Part shown: positions 48,601 through 60,700 of the stretch, one piece after another
Layout of the letters: each line of letters begins with the position of its first letter
How positions within the stretch are numbered: the stretch's first letter is position 1
Assembly (NCBI GenBank): GCA_964035545.1
Contig: OZ037766.1
Location: forward strand, 4,751,722 to 4,815,721
Source of the DNA: Bugula neritina
Lineage: Eukaryota; Bryozoa; Gymnolaemata; Cheilostomatida; Bugulidae
Reading direction: 5' to 3'
Length of the DNA stretch: 64,000 nucleotides
The notes under the pieces: generated by a model
The model's input: the letters and a program-made list of their open reading frames with translations, nothing else
What the model was told of the DNA's origin: nothing
Database searches by the model: none
Program-made: the position numbers and the translations under genes

Positions 48601-51600
48601 CAAGACACCTTATAGGTCTATTGTCCAGACAAAGCTGATGTGGGGTGACTGTAATAACATGCAATATGCTTGTCCCCTCTTTTTCTGACACTACGCTTTA
48701 TTTACAGAAAACACTGGAAAGCTTATTGCACAGCAAAGACTTGGACGAGATGACTCCATTGCATTACTCTGCTAAAAGCGGAAAGTTAAATATCCTATTA
48801 AGACTGTTGGAACTTGGCTCTTCGCCAGCTGCTAAGAATGAGTTGGATAAAACACCGATACACATAGCTGCGGAGTGAGTCATAACATGTCATGTAAAGT
48901 TAGTCATGTGATGTGCTTTTAATTGTTCCATAAGCAGCTCCAAGTTGGGGGTGACTAAATGCAGTAGTTTGGGGTTCTCAAGTTTGGAGTTGGGGTGTAA
49001 GTTGGAATCCTCAACTCCAAACTTTAGAACCTCAAACTACTGCACTAAGCCACCCCCAACTCGGAGCTGCTTGTAGAACAATTTGATGCGCTTGTTTATC
49101 TGTAAAACACAAACTTGCAGACAATTTGTTTGTTATTTGTAGAAACGGCCATGCATTGTGTATAGAAGCATTGTTCGAGAGCAGCAAATCCGAAATTAAT
49201 GATGATGATACAGATGGGCGAACTCCGTTGTTATTCGCCTGTCTTCATGGCCACTATAATTGTGTGAAAACATTGCTCAGGTATTTAATTCTATATTTTA
49301 ATTTTGTTGGAAATGAATTCTCTTTTCCTATTTATTCTACAAGGAACCTTACAATGTAAATTAAAAAGTATATAAATGGTTAGAAAACGTTGAAAAAAAT
49401 GAATTTCAATCTATTAAAATCTCAGCACTACTTCGTAACATGCCCTCACTGGTATGTTTATTAATATTGCTTTCTCTCATATATATAGATTCGGAGCTGA
49501 CGTGAAAGCTAGAGGTAGAAATGAATGCTGCCACACACCTCTCACCTTAGCTGCTAGTAGAGGTCATCTCGAGCTCGTCGACTTATTGTTAGATAATGGA
49601 GCACCTATAGAAGCAGTTACAAAATTTAGGGTCAGTATTACATGGCTGAGTTCTGTGTGGGATATTTTGTAACATTACATAACTGGCTTCCCACCTCATG
49701 TATACTAATTACTATGCACTTCAATTAGGCTAGTGTGGTCTACTACAAGAAGAAAACTTCTAACATATTGTTTGGATAATAAACCAAAGTTTTTATTACT
49801 CAATCTGTGATTAAGAGTTGTTCCCCTTAACAGGTACATATTTTAACCTATATGTTGGATAACTACCTAAAACCCAAACGTTATTTTAGGAATTATATAT
49901 TATTATTTTGAAAATGTATTTAGTAGTATTTCTTCATTGAAAATTTTGAAAAAAAATGAGTTTGAAAACATTATCATGGTCATTTCTTTATTGAGAAGTG
50001 CTGCAGTGGCAGCTAGGTTATAAATCCCATTAATCATTCGGTGTGCTGACTATCAACGCTCTGGTTAATAAAAGCTTGATTAACGTATGTAGCTGCTAAG
50101 GGGGCACAACTCTCAAGTATAAATTTAATATCAGAGACATTGGAAAAGGGTCTTTTCTGAGCTGTAGTTTAAATTTGTTTACTCAAGTTTTGTAAGCATT
50201 CACTCATTCCATGTTAGGCCACACTTTTTATTAATACCAATATCCTGGTAAAATATTGCTAATGTAAAACATGGCTATGCAGGATACATCTCTTCATCTG
50301 GCATGCAAAGACAATTGGGTGAAAGTAGTAAACTTGCTGCTGAGTCGACAAGTTGATGTGACGGCTAGAAATGTTAGAGATGAGACTCCTTTGGATGTAG
50401 CTATCAAAAATGGGTCTACCGACAGTGCCGATGCAATTATTAAAAGCAACAGGTAATCGCTATATTGGCTATTGTGATAGAATACTAGGTGTTGTTTAGC
50501 TTGAGATTTAACTTGGTTTGGGAATTGAATTCAAGACAAAACTTTTTGTATATTACGCAAGCTAGAATCTGGAATTTATCAAAAAATATTTATTTTAAAT
50601 GGCCAAAGTTTTAAAATTATGATATATCTTAGACCAGGGCTGTCCACCAGGAAAACTGCCTTTAAAGTGTCGTATTTTTATATAAACTAAAAACATGCAG
50701 TGATAAGGGCTTCGTTGCATAATTATTAATAAGAATTTGGAATAAAGTTATTAGAATCTTACTGATACTATGCCCCCTCCCCCCTAAAGTTATAAGTTGG
50801 CTCTCAACAGGGAATATTCTCTTCCATTGGCCCTCGCTTCAAAAAGGTTGGGCATTCCTGGCTTAGACATACATGTGTATTAATTAAAATTTATATTTCC
50901 AGAATATATACTAATACCTGAAACATCTTTACACATTGCATAGCAAATACTATGCTGTTTTATCTGTAGGTGGAAAGAAGCAATGAACTGTAAGGATGCA
51001 TATGGAATCAATCCACTTCCTCACCTCATAGCCTATATGCCGTCTGTGGCAAACTCCGTATTGGATAAATGCGTCATCAGGGAAGGCAGTCCTGAAGACG
51101 AAGATTTTGCAGTTACTTACGATTTCAGTTATTTAGATCCTCATCCTAATGACAACATCTTGTGCACAAAACGCCACGGCAAAGCTTGGTTTGTCAATGT
51201 GAGTGCTATTTGTTATTGTTATACACTTATTAAGCAACATTTGTATTTCCATAATTAGGTGTATAATATAATATACAACATCTAGGTGTTTAATATAAAT
51301 CATACCATAAACCTAGCCTATTCTTCAGCCCTTTTCTTAGTAAATTATGTTTTATTTATTGTCTGTTATGGTAACATGCATAAAACAGTAGGAGCAAGGT
51401 GAAAACTTTAGTTTACTCGAACGGTTTTTCAACTTTACCCGTTAGATTTTTTTACGTCAACCAAAATACTTGAAACTTTTTAATGCACAATTAGTACTCA
51501 CATCTGATGACGTAAATTCTGAAAACTTCATAACATTAATGCATCAATGCAGTGCTCTCCATACCTGCAAAAAACTTTGAAAATTTTTGACTTCTTAACT

Positions 51601-54600
51601 CATTAACGAAACTTAATTGATTTGGTATTACCTTAATGTGTTTCTGCGGGAAATATGTGTTGGTACAGTTTTATACTTTATAAATGGTGTTATTTTCACC
51701 ACTTGATATCAATTTATGAAATTTGCATGGACAACCCACACATTGAACCAGGAGACTTTAATTCAATATAAAAATAAAAGTAATACAGTAATTGCCAATG
51801 CAGCATATGAAAACATAACTAATTAGAACTTTGGCTCAGGTTAATTCTAATTCAGACATATCTTTAATAGTATGTATGCTTGTTTGTATTTCCTTTTACT
51901 TTATATACTATAAATACAGGACATCTCGGAGCACGACTGCCATGATTTACTGACACATGAATTAACACAGGCTAGCCTATATTTAAAGTGGTAAGTTGAT
52001 TGCTTAATTATCAGTACATGGTACTAATACATAGTACCAGTATGTAGTACCAGTGTATAGTACCAGTAAATAGTATCAATACATAGTATTAATATATAGT
52101 ACCAGTATATAGTATCAGTACATAGTATTAGTATATAGTATCAGTACTTCTTGTCAATACTTAGTAACAGTACATAGTACCAATACATGGTACTAATACA
52201 TAGTACCAGTATGTAGTACCAGTGAATAGTGCCAGTATATAGTATCTGTACTTATTGTCAATACTTAGTAACAGTACATAGTACCAGTACATGGTACTAA
52301 TACATAGTACCAGTACATAGTACCAGTGTATAGTAGGCTACCAGTATATACTATCAGTACTTCTTGTCAATATATGGTATCAATATATGGTATCAATACA
52401 TTGTACTAGTATATAGTACTCGTACTTATTGTCAGTACTTTGTATTTGCATTGTTTTTAGAAAATTGGTGAGGACATAAATAAGATACTTTCACCATGTA
52501 TAGAAATGCATCTAAATTACTAGATGTTGTTTGAAAACTGACATGCTCTGATTGACTGAGCAGAAATGAAGTATTTACATGCAAGCAAGCACATGTGCCT
52601 ATAAACCTCACTGTAAACGTAATTGAACAAATGCTGAGCAAAGTATTTCTGTACTCTTATTAAATACACAAGTTTTTACATGAAGAAAAACGGATTTCGG
52701 TTTACTCACACTGCACCACTTATATGTGTAATGGCTAACAGATGCGTGTCATTCACAAAAATTTTCTAATGCTGACCGGGCTTTTTTTATGTATTTGATA
52801 CATTTACTTAGCTCAAAGGTTATAACACTTATTGTGAATTAAAAGTGTAAAAGTTGAAGTAGCTAACAATTTTTTAAAATAATGTCTACCAAGCTACCAA
52901 GTACCAAGCATATAGTTGTCTGTCATTGTTATTGTAGGAACAAATTTGGAAAAATTTCATTCTTCATAGACTTTGTGTATTACTTGTCGGTGGTGATAAT
53001 ATTGTCTTCATATATTACCATAATTCCTAACCACAGTCTGCAATACGTTGACGTATCGGGGTGTCCCATCATAGTAACAGACGAGGAGGCAAACAACCAG
53101 ACTATTTTAGATGCTCTTCAGCAGGTAGTAGCTCCTATAATTATAGTCATTCTTTTATTGCACCACAATATTTCTTTTAGCAGCAAACACTTCAGTTTTG
53201 AATGAATTTTATGAATTTATTTCTAAATAGTAAATTGAACCACATGATATAAGAAACTTAATAATAGTTATTTAATCTACAAAGATCTCAAGTTTTTTAA
53301 AGTGATGGTATCTGAGCCAGTAAAATGAAATAGATAACAGACTAAATTAATGCTGCTGTATTCAACAATACACTGTATTGTATCCTTTTGTGTATCTTTA
53401 TATGCAACAAATTTTTGTAGAACGGAACCTTAGACAGGTTTCCTCAGCCATCTTCACGAACAGTGAGGGCATTGAACATTCTCCGAATCTTCACTTTAAC
53501 TTTTTTAGCAGGAACAGCAGTTAGGTTTATCATGTCAACGGTTTATTTGGTGAGTTGCCCCCCCCCCCATCTATGCTATTACAACACACAACTAGAACTG
53601 ATAGCATTAAACAAAGCTCTTTTTCACTCACCTACTTGAATGTTTTTAGAGATGGCTGTTCTTTCAGAAGATCAACACATACTGCACAGTGGCTATGTGT
53701 CTGTGTGTAGTCATTGCTATTATACAGCTGGACATGACCACACTAATAGCTTGTACTTCTCAGAAGAGAGCCACCTGGATGGGAATCCTAATCAGCTGGT
53801 TTCTGCTTATTGGTTTCCTTATCAGGTAAACATTACATGTGCTCATTCCTTTTATACAGTGGCAAATGGTACTTTACTTTCTACTAATACAGTACCACTT
53901 TATACCAATACAGTAATACTTTATACCCTGTGGCCTGTACAGTAATACTTTATACCTTGTACAGTAATACTTTACACCAATACAGTAATACCTTATACTA
54001 GAACAGGAATACATTATTATTATTATTATACTTTACAGAATGCCTGTCATTGGCCTATACTTATCTATGTTTATCAAGGTCTGCAACAGCGTCATCAAAG
54101 TAAGTGTATTTTATTCATATTTTTCGAAGAATATGGCAATTATTGCTAGACTCAAGAGACAAATATAAATTCAGAAAGTATAATTCCTGTAGAGTGAGCA
54201 ACTTCCTTTATAGATCTCCTAACAACTTGAACAATAAATTCTGATTAGTCTATACTCTATAAGATTGCTATAAGTGTTTTTGGAATTCAAACCAAAAACC
54301 TAGCATATACTAGGCCAGCGGTCTAACCACTAGACCACAAATAAAATTCAATAAAATGTAATTATCTATGATAAATTGAAACACAAGTCATTGTTAGTTT
54401 AATTTTTTAGGCAATGCTGGTACTGGTGATCATATTCATAGGTTACGCTTATTATTTCTTCATCACTTTGGGTTATCTGGTAAGTTGTCCTTATATTCAC
54501 TTATTATATATCAACATGTATAATGTGTGTATTTATCTTTATTAATCACTTTAGATTACCTAATAATTACTATAGATGAATTTTAAATAACATGAAACTT

Positions 54601-57600
54601 TCATAATTATGAGAGTTCGATTAAAACTGATGCATGAGTGTTTTATACGTAGCCCAGTCCAAGTTCTGTGGTATACTGTAGTCGTAAAATCAAGGAAAGA
54701 AATAGATACATGGCAATATGAGCTCTATATAAATAATTATTCTTACCAATTTTTCCCAGTTATTTTTAATATTAAGGAGCTATTGACAACTTTGTTAAAA
54801 ATCCTTTGTAATAGTATTACTGATGTCATCAAAACAGAATTATGTTGTCTGTTCTCATTTCTGGTTTTGTCATTTCCTTACAGCCCGAGTTCTCAAATCC
54901 CTTCCTCAGTTTTTTGTCCGTGTTTAACATGGCTCTGGGAGAGACAGCTTTTGTTGAGAACTTCATCATCAACAACAAAGGGCCGCTGTATTATGACAAT
55001 CTCTTCTTGATTCTTACATTCATGGTGGGCATCTCCATAGCTCTGGTCAACCTGCTAATTGGTATTGCTGTCGGTGATATCGATGCCATAAGAAGCGCAT
55101 CTAATATAACATTGATTAAACTACAGGTAAGAATTAATCAATATCTTGTAATAAAAGCTACTATATATTTTAGCTCTTTAAATTATGTGTGTGTTGAAAT
55201 GGGCCTAAGAATAAATTTAATACATTTATTATAAAAAGTTATTAAACTTGCTCGAACTTCAGCAAGCCAGTCTGTAAAAAATTCTGCCCCATTGGGATTC
55301 AAACCTCAGACTTCAACTTGCAAGCTAGCATGTTAACTAGTACATTATGGGGGCTGCTGGGCAATCTCTATGCCACATTCTACCCAGTTCTTCAGAAATC
55401 CACAGCTCCCCCCCCCCACCACTACTCCATTAGTTCTGGGGCTTTCCTAACCCCTTAACTCCCTAGGAGTACTACTCAATACAAATTGCAATAATAATTA
55501 TTACAATGTATGGTATATACCAGCTTTTAGTGTTTTCAAAATATAAAAATGTTATATTGTTGGCTTGTCTGCTATTGTCAATTTAGCTTTTAGCTGAGAT
55601 AGCTTTTATATAGCATGTGTTCTTTAGATCAAAACTGTAGATGAATATGGGAGGTTTGCTATGAAATGGTTGCAGTTGAAATGGTATGAAGATTCCATCA
55701 CAGTCTATCCTAACAGACCATCTCAGACTTGCCTCACCAAGGTTAGCTCTAAATACCCTTACCATGTATATTTGATAAGTAATAGTGATATCACAGTGTA
55801 GTACTTTACTTCTCGAAAAAGTGTTGACTCAAGAAAAGCCTGCACGCTTCATGAAATCAATCCTTGGTTATTTTTAATGGACCAATGTACCAATCCATTG
55901 TAAGTTCATATTATAGACAACTAAGCTTGTTTGTGAATTGTCCAGCATCTTTGCACATGTTATGAGAAGTGTTATAAGCTATTAAAACTAAAAGTTACCA
56001 TATTGAAAGTTTCTTTCTTCTTATAAAGTTGTGACTAATTTTCAGTAAGTAATCAAAAGCTATAGACTGCAAATATTTATGTTGAACTACACTAATTTAT
56101 CTGACAAAACCAGAGAGATTATAGATACATTAAATGAGAAATTTGAAAAAACCTGTGTTCCGGATGAGGAATATTACAGAAAAAATTGTGTTTTTCCAGG
56201 TTTCTAACCTAGTCCCCTAACCAAAATTCATGAACAAAATTAAATAGCTGAGGCTATTGAAGTTCTCCATTAATTGTACCTAAATGCTTCACTATTACTG
56301 CTCCAGCCATGTTACTATAAGTTACTATGATGTATGGGTCCAGATTTTTATATGCAGCGTCTCTAGTGTCATTTGTGCATAATTGTTGGTTTGTTTTAAC
56401 TTGTAGATTGTTTGTCTGGTATGAATACTTTGCTTTCTTTATCACATAAGATTTTTGTGCTCAATTAAACTTTGACTGTCTTGTTGTTTTTAAGTTCTCT
56501 ACATCTAGCTAGCTAAGGGAATAATGTTTTTAGAGGCTTCCTATATTTTTTACCCAAATTTAGACATGTATCAGCCTGGATTTGTTGTACCCATTTCATA
56601 AGTCAATATCTTTGCTTCACCTTTGCAACCATGTTTACCATTCTGCTATATTAACCAATGATATTGATCGGTGGCTTTCTAGGTAGCTATTAGTTGTACC
56701 CTTGCGGCATGATTCACCTGTAAATATAAACTAAGTTCCATGCATAGATTTTAAGTATTTTTCAGTTCTATTGTAGTCTTGCCAGTCTTTAACTATTACT
56801 GAAAGGCAATGACAAATGTGATGCATTTTAAAATTCTCCATACTGTTGTGAGTTACCTGATATTTCGAGTTTGATTTATTTATTGCACCTACCAGCTCTA
56901 AAAGTTTTTTGCTAAATTATATTAAAGTTATTGAGTAGGGCCAGAAATATGCATATATTATATTTTTGAATATAGAAATATAGAACATGTATGTGTTTAG
57001 GCAGTGAATTGGGTTGTCAAAGTGACAAACCGTTCTGTGTACCAAAGAGCTACAGGCTGGGAGTACCAGAGCAGATTGCAACCAGTGGTAGACACTGTTG
57101 AAGTCCTCTCAGCTCAACTAGAGCAAACCCAGAAAAGGTAATCTGCTAGCATATCACATACATCAAGTACAATAATTGTTTTGCAGTATCCACCAAAATA
57201 ATTTGTTTAGGTCAAGATCCTTTCTTTTAAATGACATTTATATTTGTCAATCTGTATTTGTTCAAGTAATAAGCAAAAGTAAAATACCTATTTTTTTCAT
57301 TTTCATTCGTTTTTGTCCCTGGGCTCATTGTATTTTTATAAAAGAGTTTCCTTTTCTGAATGTTTGTTCCTCCAGCAATGTTACTTATCGTTTAGCAATG
57401 ACCTTCAAGTTAGAGTTCATTTATCTCTCTTAATTTCCTATATAACACACTTTTGCTCGAGCTGAGATGCAGCCTAGACTCGCATTATGCTTTAAGCACT
57501 TTAGAGTTTATTAGTTTTGTTGTTGAAAGTTTAAGGGAAATGCAAGCAATATTGGACCACCACAACGAGCTGCTGCAAGCAATTGCTGGAAAAGTTGGAG

Positions 57601-57638
57601 CAGAACTGGATAAGAGAGGAAAATTTGTTGACGCTTAG
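39617..57638 (+). CDS. TRPA1: TRPA1-like ankyrin-repeat cation channel, 1117 aa, 24 exons
   Basis: Plasma-membrane sensory cation channel. Exons 1-12: 39617-39721, 40836-41004, 42087-42262, 43575-43682, 44198-44306, 44827-44972, 45944-46068, 47078-47129, 47881-48087, 48708-48874, 49143-49280, 49489-49630. Exons 13-24: 50283-50452, 50970-51198, 51920-51990, 52938-53124, 53421-53549, 53650-53825, 54039-54099, 54411-54479, 54884-55126, 55628-55741, 57001-57137, 57515-57638. The sum is 3354 nt (1118 codons); human TRPA1 is 1119 aa. Residues ~30-690 are ankyrin repeats with TPLH/TALH-type motifs, followed by a linker, six membrane segments, S6 signature NLLIGIAVGDI and a C-terminal coiled coil. 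The start of exon 24 is ambiguous: 57515 was chosen among several in-phase AGs. TRPA family is secure; one-to-one orthology with TRPA1 is likely but unproven. Confidence 0.93.
39722..40042. repeat. 40-49 bp tandem repeat beginning at the intron 1 splice donor
   Basis: About 7.5 degenerate copies of a unit of the form GTAAGTGTCTATTCTATATCTC followed by TTAGTAAGATGTTATATTATA. The first copy starts exactly at the exon 1 donor (GTAAGTAT), and several later copies begin GTAAG, giving an array of potential 5' splice sites. Confidence 0.9.
44651..44853. repeat. 52-bp tandem repeat x4 that duplicates the exon 6 splice acceptor
   Basis: Four copies with exact 52-bp spacing. CCTGTTGTAG ends at 44670, 44722, 44774 and 44826. 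Each unit contains a 3' splice site and the first ~27 nt of exon 6 (CTAGTCAGTACCCTGCATT). Only the last copy is followed by an open frame in the phase set by exon 5. Confidence 0.95.
46637..47058. mobile_element. Foldback/MITE-like long inverted repeat, about 420 bp
   Basis: Two arms of roughly 200 bp are inverted copies: GGGTCATTTTACTTAATTTA on the left matches the complement of the right end TAAATTAAGTAAAATGATCC. They meet at a compact hairpin GCGGACCGTTAC/GTAACGGTCCGC near 46835-46863. It lies in TRPA intron 7 and ends only about 20 bp before exon 8. No transposase is present. Confidence 0.85.
48921..49083. mobile_element. Foldback element, 163 bp, with 74-bp arms
   Basis: Left arm AATTGTTCCATAAGCAGCTC... 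is repeated in inverse orientation at the right end (...GAGCTGCTTGTAGAACAATT), separated by a ~15-bp loop around 48995-49009. Arms are about 85-90% matched by eye. Located in TRPA intron 10. Non-autonomous DNA-element-like. Confidence 0.85.
50635..50860. mobile_element. Non-autonomous hAT-type MITE
   Basis: 226 bp with terminal inverted repeats CAGGGCTGTCCACC and CAGGAATGCCCAACC (complement of the right end). These resemble the CAGGGxTGxCCAAC termini of hAT elements. It is flanked by 8-bp direct repeats TCTTAGAC and GCTTAGAC, one mismatch, as expected for hAT. It sits in TRPA intron 13 and has no coding capacity. Confidence 0.8.
52013..52440. repeat. AGTACCAGTATAT-type minisatellite in TRPA intron 15
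   Basis: More than 25 degenerate copies of a 12-14 bp unit of the form TAGTACCAGTACA, with TAGTATCAATACA-type variants and partial higher-order repetition. Confidence 0.9.
53876..54005. repeat. TACAGTAATACTTTATACC tandem repeat in TRPA intron 18
   Basis: About six degenerate copies of a ~20-bp unit of the form CAGTAATACTTTATACCAATA lie just before exon 19. Confidence 0.8.
54277..54341 (-). repeat. tRNA-like SINE head remnant
   Basis: On the minus strand, A box TGGTCTAGTGG at 54338-54328 and B box GGTTTGAATTCC at 54293-54282 have tRNA-like spacing. Acceptor and anticodon stems do not pair, so it is read as a decayed tRNA-derived SINE and not a gene. Confidence 0.5.
55286..55354 (-). repeat. 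tRNA-like sequence, probable SINE remnant
   Basis: The minus strand runs from GCCCCC to GGGGC, with five acceptor-like pairs and a B box GGTTTGAATCCC. The A box is weak and the anticodon arm does not form cleanly. It lies in TRPA intron 21. Confidence 0.45.
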
Positions 57639-59559
57639 CTTCCTACCATACTGCTGCTTTTTACGTACTACTTTAATTATTGTAAATTAGACCATCTGCT
57701 GTGTAGCTGGGAGTTACCTGTTTCTCTTCGTCTGCATTTGTTAGGACTGCAAAGATAGGAGTTTTCTAAATTGTAAGAATTATATATATTTGTAAAATGA
57801 TATTAAAAATCCTTTAAGAAAGTTAAGTTTTAGACAATTTGTAACTAATGTAATTTATGTGTTTAGTGCCATATGTACATAGTTAAAGTTTGTTGCATGC
57901 ACATATATAATATTATATAATATTATAATTTGTTATGCATCTTGTACCAAAATCTGTACATTCCATTTGTCATTTGTAAATTTAAATCTTTTCTGTTTTC
58001 TGATAATTTTGTAAACTTAGAAAAATGAAAATTTTTAAGCACATAAAGTACTCTCACAAGTCACATATACAATATGTGCATGTCTTGGTATAAGAAGAAG
58101 TTTAGGCTAAAATGGAAAGTGTTTTTATATTAATAGCATTGACTTTACCTAGCAAATTATTATGTACCTTATACAGTTTTTATCATTATAAATTCTATTT
58201 TTATGTTCATGATTTAAACATATAGTTTATATATAGATTCTATAACTATAATAATTCAATGCTGCTGATCTATAGTCTTCATATTATTGTTTGTAAACTA
58301 TTTGGATTAAACTCTTGATGAAGCTCACTCGTGCAGTGGGACATCTTTTACTCTGAACAGTAACACACTGCCATTACATAATAAGAAAGCATTTTATTTG
58401 TTTTTGCACTCTTTTACTTCATCTGTCCAGTCATTTACATTTTTATTATTATTCTTACACTTTTGTCGCAATAAATTTAGAATGCCTTTTGCTTAGACAT
58501 ATATTTTACAATATATAAACAGTTATATTAAAGTAATGCCTTATTGTTTTTCATAGCAAAATTTTCGGTGATGAAGTAATTAGCTCTCTAAAGTGAAGAT
58601 CGCAACCTTATTTAGTTATGTTATTGCCATATTTCATTAACAGAGCAACAAAATTACAGTGTGCAAAGAGTTGTAAAAATGAGCAATTATTGACATGTAA
58701 ATAATGCACATGTATAATTAATAAAATGCACTAGTCAATACAATATATGAACTCCCCTCCCCTCAAGGTTGGTTATAGCACTCAATCTTACTAACATTGA
58801 ATGAATGCCTGCAGAGTGTTCATTTGTAATCACTGTTGACTAAGATAAATTAATGCTTTGCAAACTGATGAGATCTTTAGACCCCAACATAACTCATCTG
58901 GGACTAATAAGTCATATAAATAAAGTGTGAGATGTCCAGATGCTATTGTAATACAAATGCTTGGTCAACATTGACTTTTTTCAACTGATTTATTAAAATA
59001 ACAAAACAATTTAGTCAATAAAGTTTTCTATTTAAAAGGGTTGAAAAAGGAATGAAAAGGCACAAAATATTATAAATAAATTTTTACTATCACTTTCCAT
59101 TGCGAGTATAAAAATAGCTTGTAGCTGAAAATACGAACAAAATCTGAGAAATTTTGGCACAACAAAGTTTAATGACGTACTATAATCTCCTTCATCCCTA
59201 AATGTCACATTGATAGTACATAAAACATTACACAATTAAAAGATAGCTAAAACTTGGTTTTCAACTGCTATATCATTTGTTGGTACCTTCACTTCATATG
59301 ATGTTTCTTGTTAAGAATATTTTCAAATTATCTATGCGATAGTTATTATGGAAGTTATTACCATATGTGGCTTACAAAACTTTGAGCAATATAACATCTA
59401 GTAACCTTTAACCTTTACAGCATTTAGATACATGGAAGGAAAAGTGAGCAGAATGAATGACAAATTATCTTTAACCTAAACTGATAGCTTGTATACTCCA
59501 CTGTTCATCATTGAGCAACTACATTAAAAGGTAATAAAATAACTTTTTAGAAGCAACCT
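57639..59559. other. Converging 3' regions of TRPA and the SPMIP1-like gene
   Basis: Very AT-rich, with the TRPA 3'UTR at its left. No coding exon or RNA gene was found on either strand. A possible plus-strand AATAAA occurs near 58471. Confidence 0.5.
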
Positions 59560-60700
59560 TTAAGCAATGGTGTAGGATTTCATGAGTTCAAATGAAGGGT
59601 ATTGGGGTATTTGGTTTCTTGTGTAAAATGTGTCTCTGATCAGCGCAGTTCTGCCAAAATCAGGCTTTTTAATTTCATCTTTCTTTATTACATCACCTAT
59701 TTTCCATCCATACTCCCAAGAGCTCAATAGTGGAAACTGATACTTTCTTTCAGGGATTACTTTGTGTCGTATCTATAATACATTTTTAATTACAAATAAT
59801 TTAAAAAGTGATAACATTACTTAATATCTGTACCTTTTTATGAATTTATGCATCTTCAAGTGAAAAAAAACAAAATTTTGAAATTTGGTTTCAAAATTGA
59901 AGATAAAGTTTTAGAGAAAATTTGTTTTGACTGCTAATAAAACCGAGAATTACCTTGAGGTATTGGTATCTACCCTTTTCCTCCTTAGTTACTCCATCAT
60001 AGAGTAAAGGCCTTGTTCGACTATCTACAGGCATCATATCCGCAACTATCAGACCACTCTTACTGGCAAACCTGTCGGCTGCTTCTTTGTCAATTTTATC
60101 ATTTACATATTTCAATGACTTTCTTGCAAATCGCTTGTCATCAACTTTGGGCAGTCCTTTGACCAAGTCTAAATTTGGCTTGATGGCATTCATTTCTATC
60201 TTTTTTCGAAAAACCTAAAAACCAATTTAAACTTGCAAAATGACATTGTTTAATTAAACCAACATGTAAAACAAGTGGTAATTAAAGGGTTTATATTACC
60301 AGCTAGTAGGTCTTGTTATTGGTAATTGACAACAAACATATTTTTACCAATATAAAATTATAACTATATTCAAAAATATAATTTTTACAGTATGCACAAA
60401 AGTGCTGGTTAAATTAATTTTAATTTATTATTAATATTAATATTATCTTGCTCAAACGTTTTTACTAGGTCAACGCTTTGATAGCATAAGAACTGATCTA
60501 CTTGAATTTGATTTAAAAAAATTTTGTTGATGCACATTAGTTAAAATTAATAATATCAGCAATTATACCTCCATTTGCTTTGACTGAGAATCTCCTGATT
60601 TTCTTTTCGAATGCCATGACAGTCGCGTGGTTTCCTCCTTATCAATAGATTCAGTCCAGAATGCCTGAGCTTGCGTGCTGATAAGATTTACAGGTGCCAT
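59560..60700 (-). CDS. Probable SPMIP1/ATP6V1FNB-like (microtubule inner protein) family member, 201 aa, 3 exons
   Basis: Exons: 60569-60700, 59954-60214, 59560-59772. All junctions are in phase 0 and the total is 606 nt. The N-terminus (TQAQAFWTESIDKEETTRLSW) is a short amphipathic segment. The middle contains ADMMPVDSRTRPLLYDGV and KGRYQYL, and the last exon begins with a KYQFPLLSSWEYGW block. These short aromatic and Tyr-rich motifs without globular domain or membrane segment are typical of small axonemal microtubule inner proteins. I associate the PVDSRTR-LLY-G and SSWEYGW pattern with the ATP6V1FNB/SPMIP1 family from memory, not from a search. It is otherwise an uncharacterised small basic protein. 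It is divergently arranged with the CARD/death-domain gene. Confidence 0.6.

Larger units (their letters stand above)
40836..50452 (+). other. Ankyrin-repeat-coding exons 2-13 of the TRPA gene
   Basis: These twelve exons encode a long ankyrin solenoid, roughly 15 repeats by eye. Examples are GLSPLHIATKQGH, GYAALHLAVKHRK, GKTALHMAARKA, EATPLHAAVSSG, MTPLHCAVGKAQ and CHTPLTLAASRGHLE. Exon boundaries often fall inside repeats, and phases vary (0, 1, 2). The solenoid is the cytosolic N-terminus that in TRPA channels carries modulation by temperature and electrophiles. The introns here hold most of the repeats and transposon remnants annotated below. Confidence 0.9.
52938..55126 (+). other. Transmembrane and pore exons 16-21 of the TRPA gene
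   Basis: S1 is FIDFVYYLSVVIILSSYITI (exon 16). S2 lies in exon 17, S3-S4 in exon 18 (AMCLCVVIAIIQ and ILISWFLLIGFL), the S4-S5 linker in exon 19 and S5 in exon 20 (MLVLVIIFIGYAYYFF). The pore helix and filter plus S6 are in exon 21 (FNMALGET, then FMVGISIALVNLLIGIAVGD). The filter acid is Glu (residue 932), where vertebrate TRPA1 has Asp. Confidence 0.85.

Noticed and set aside
55286-55354. A tRNA gene on the minus strand
   Set aside because: Five acceptor-like pairs and a B box, but a weak A box and no proper anticodon arm.
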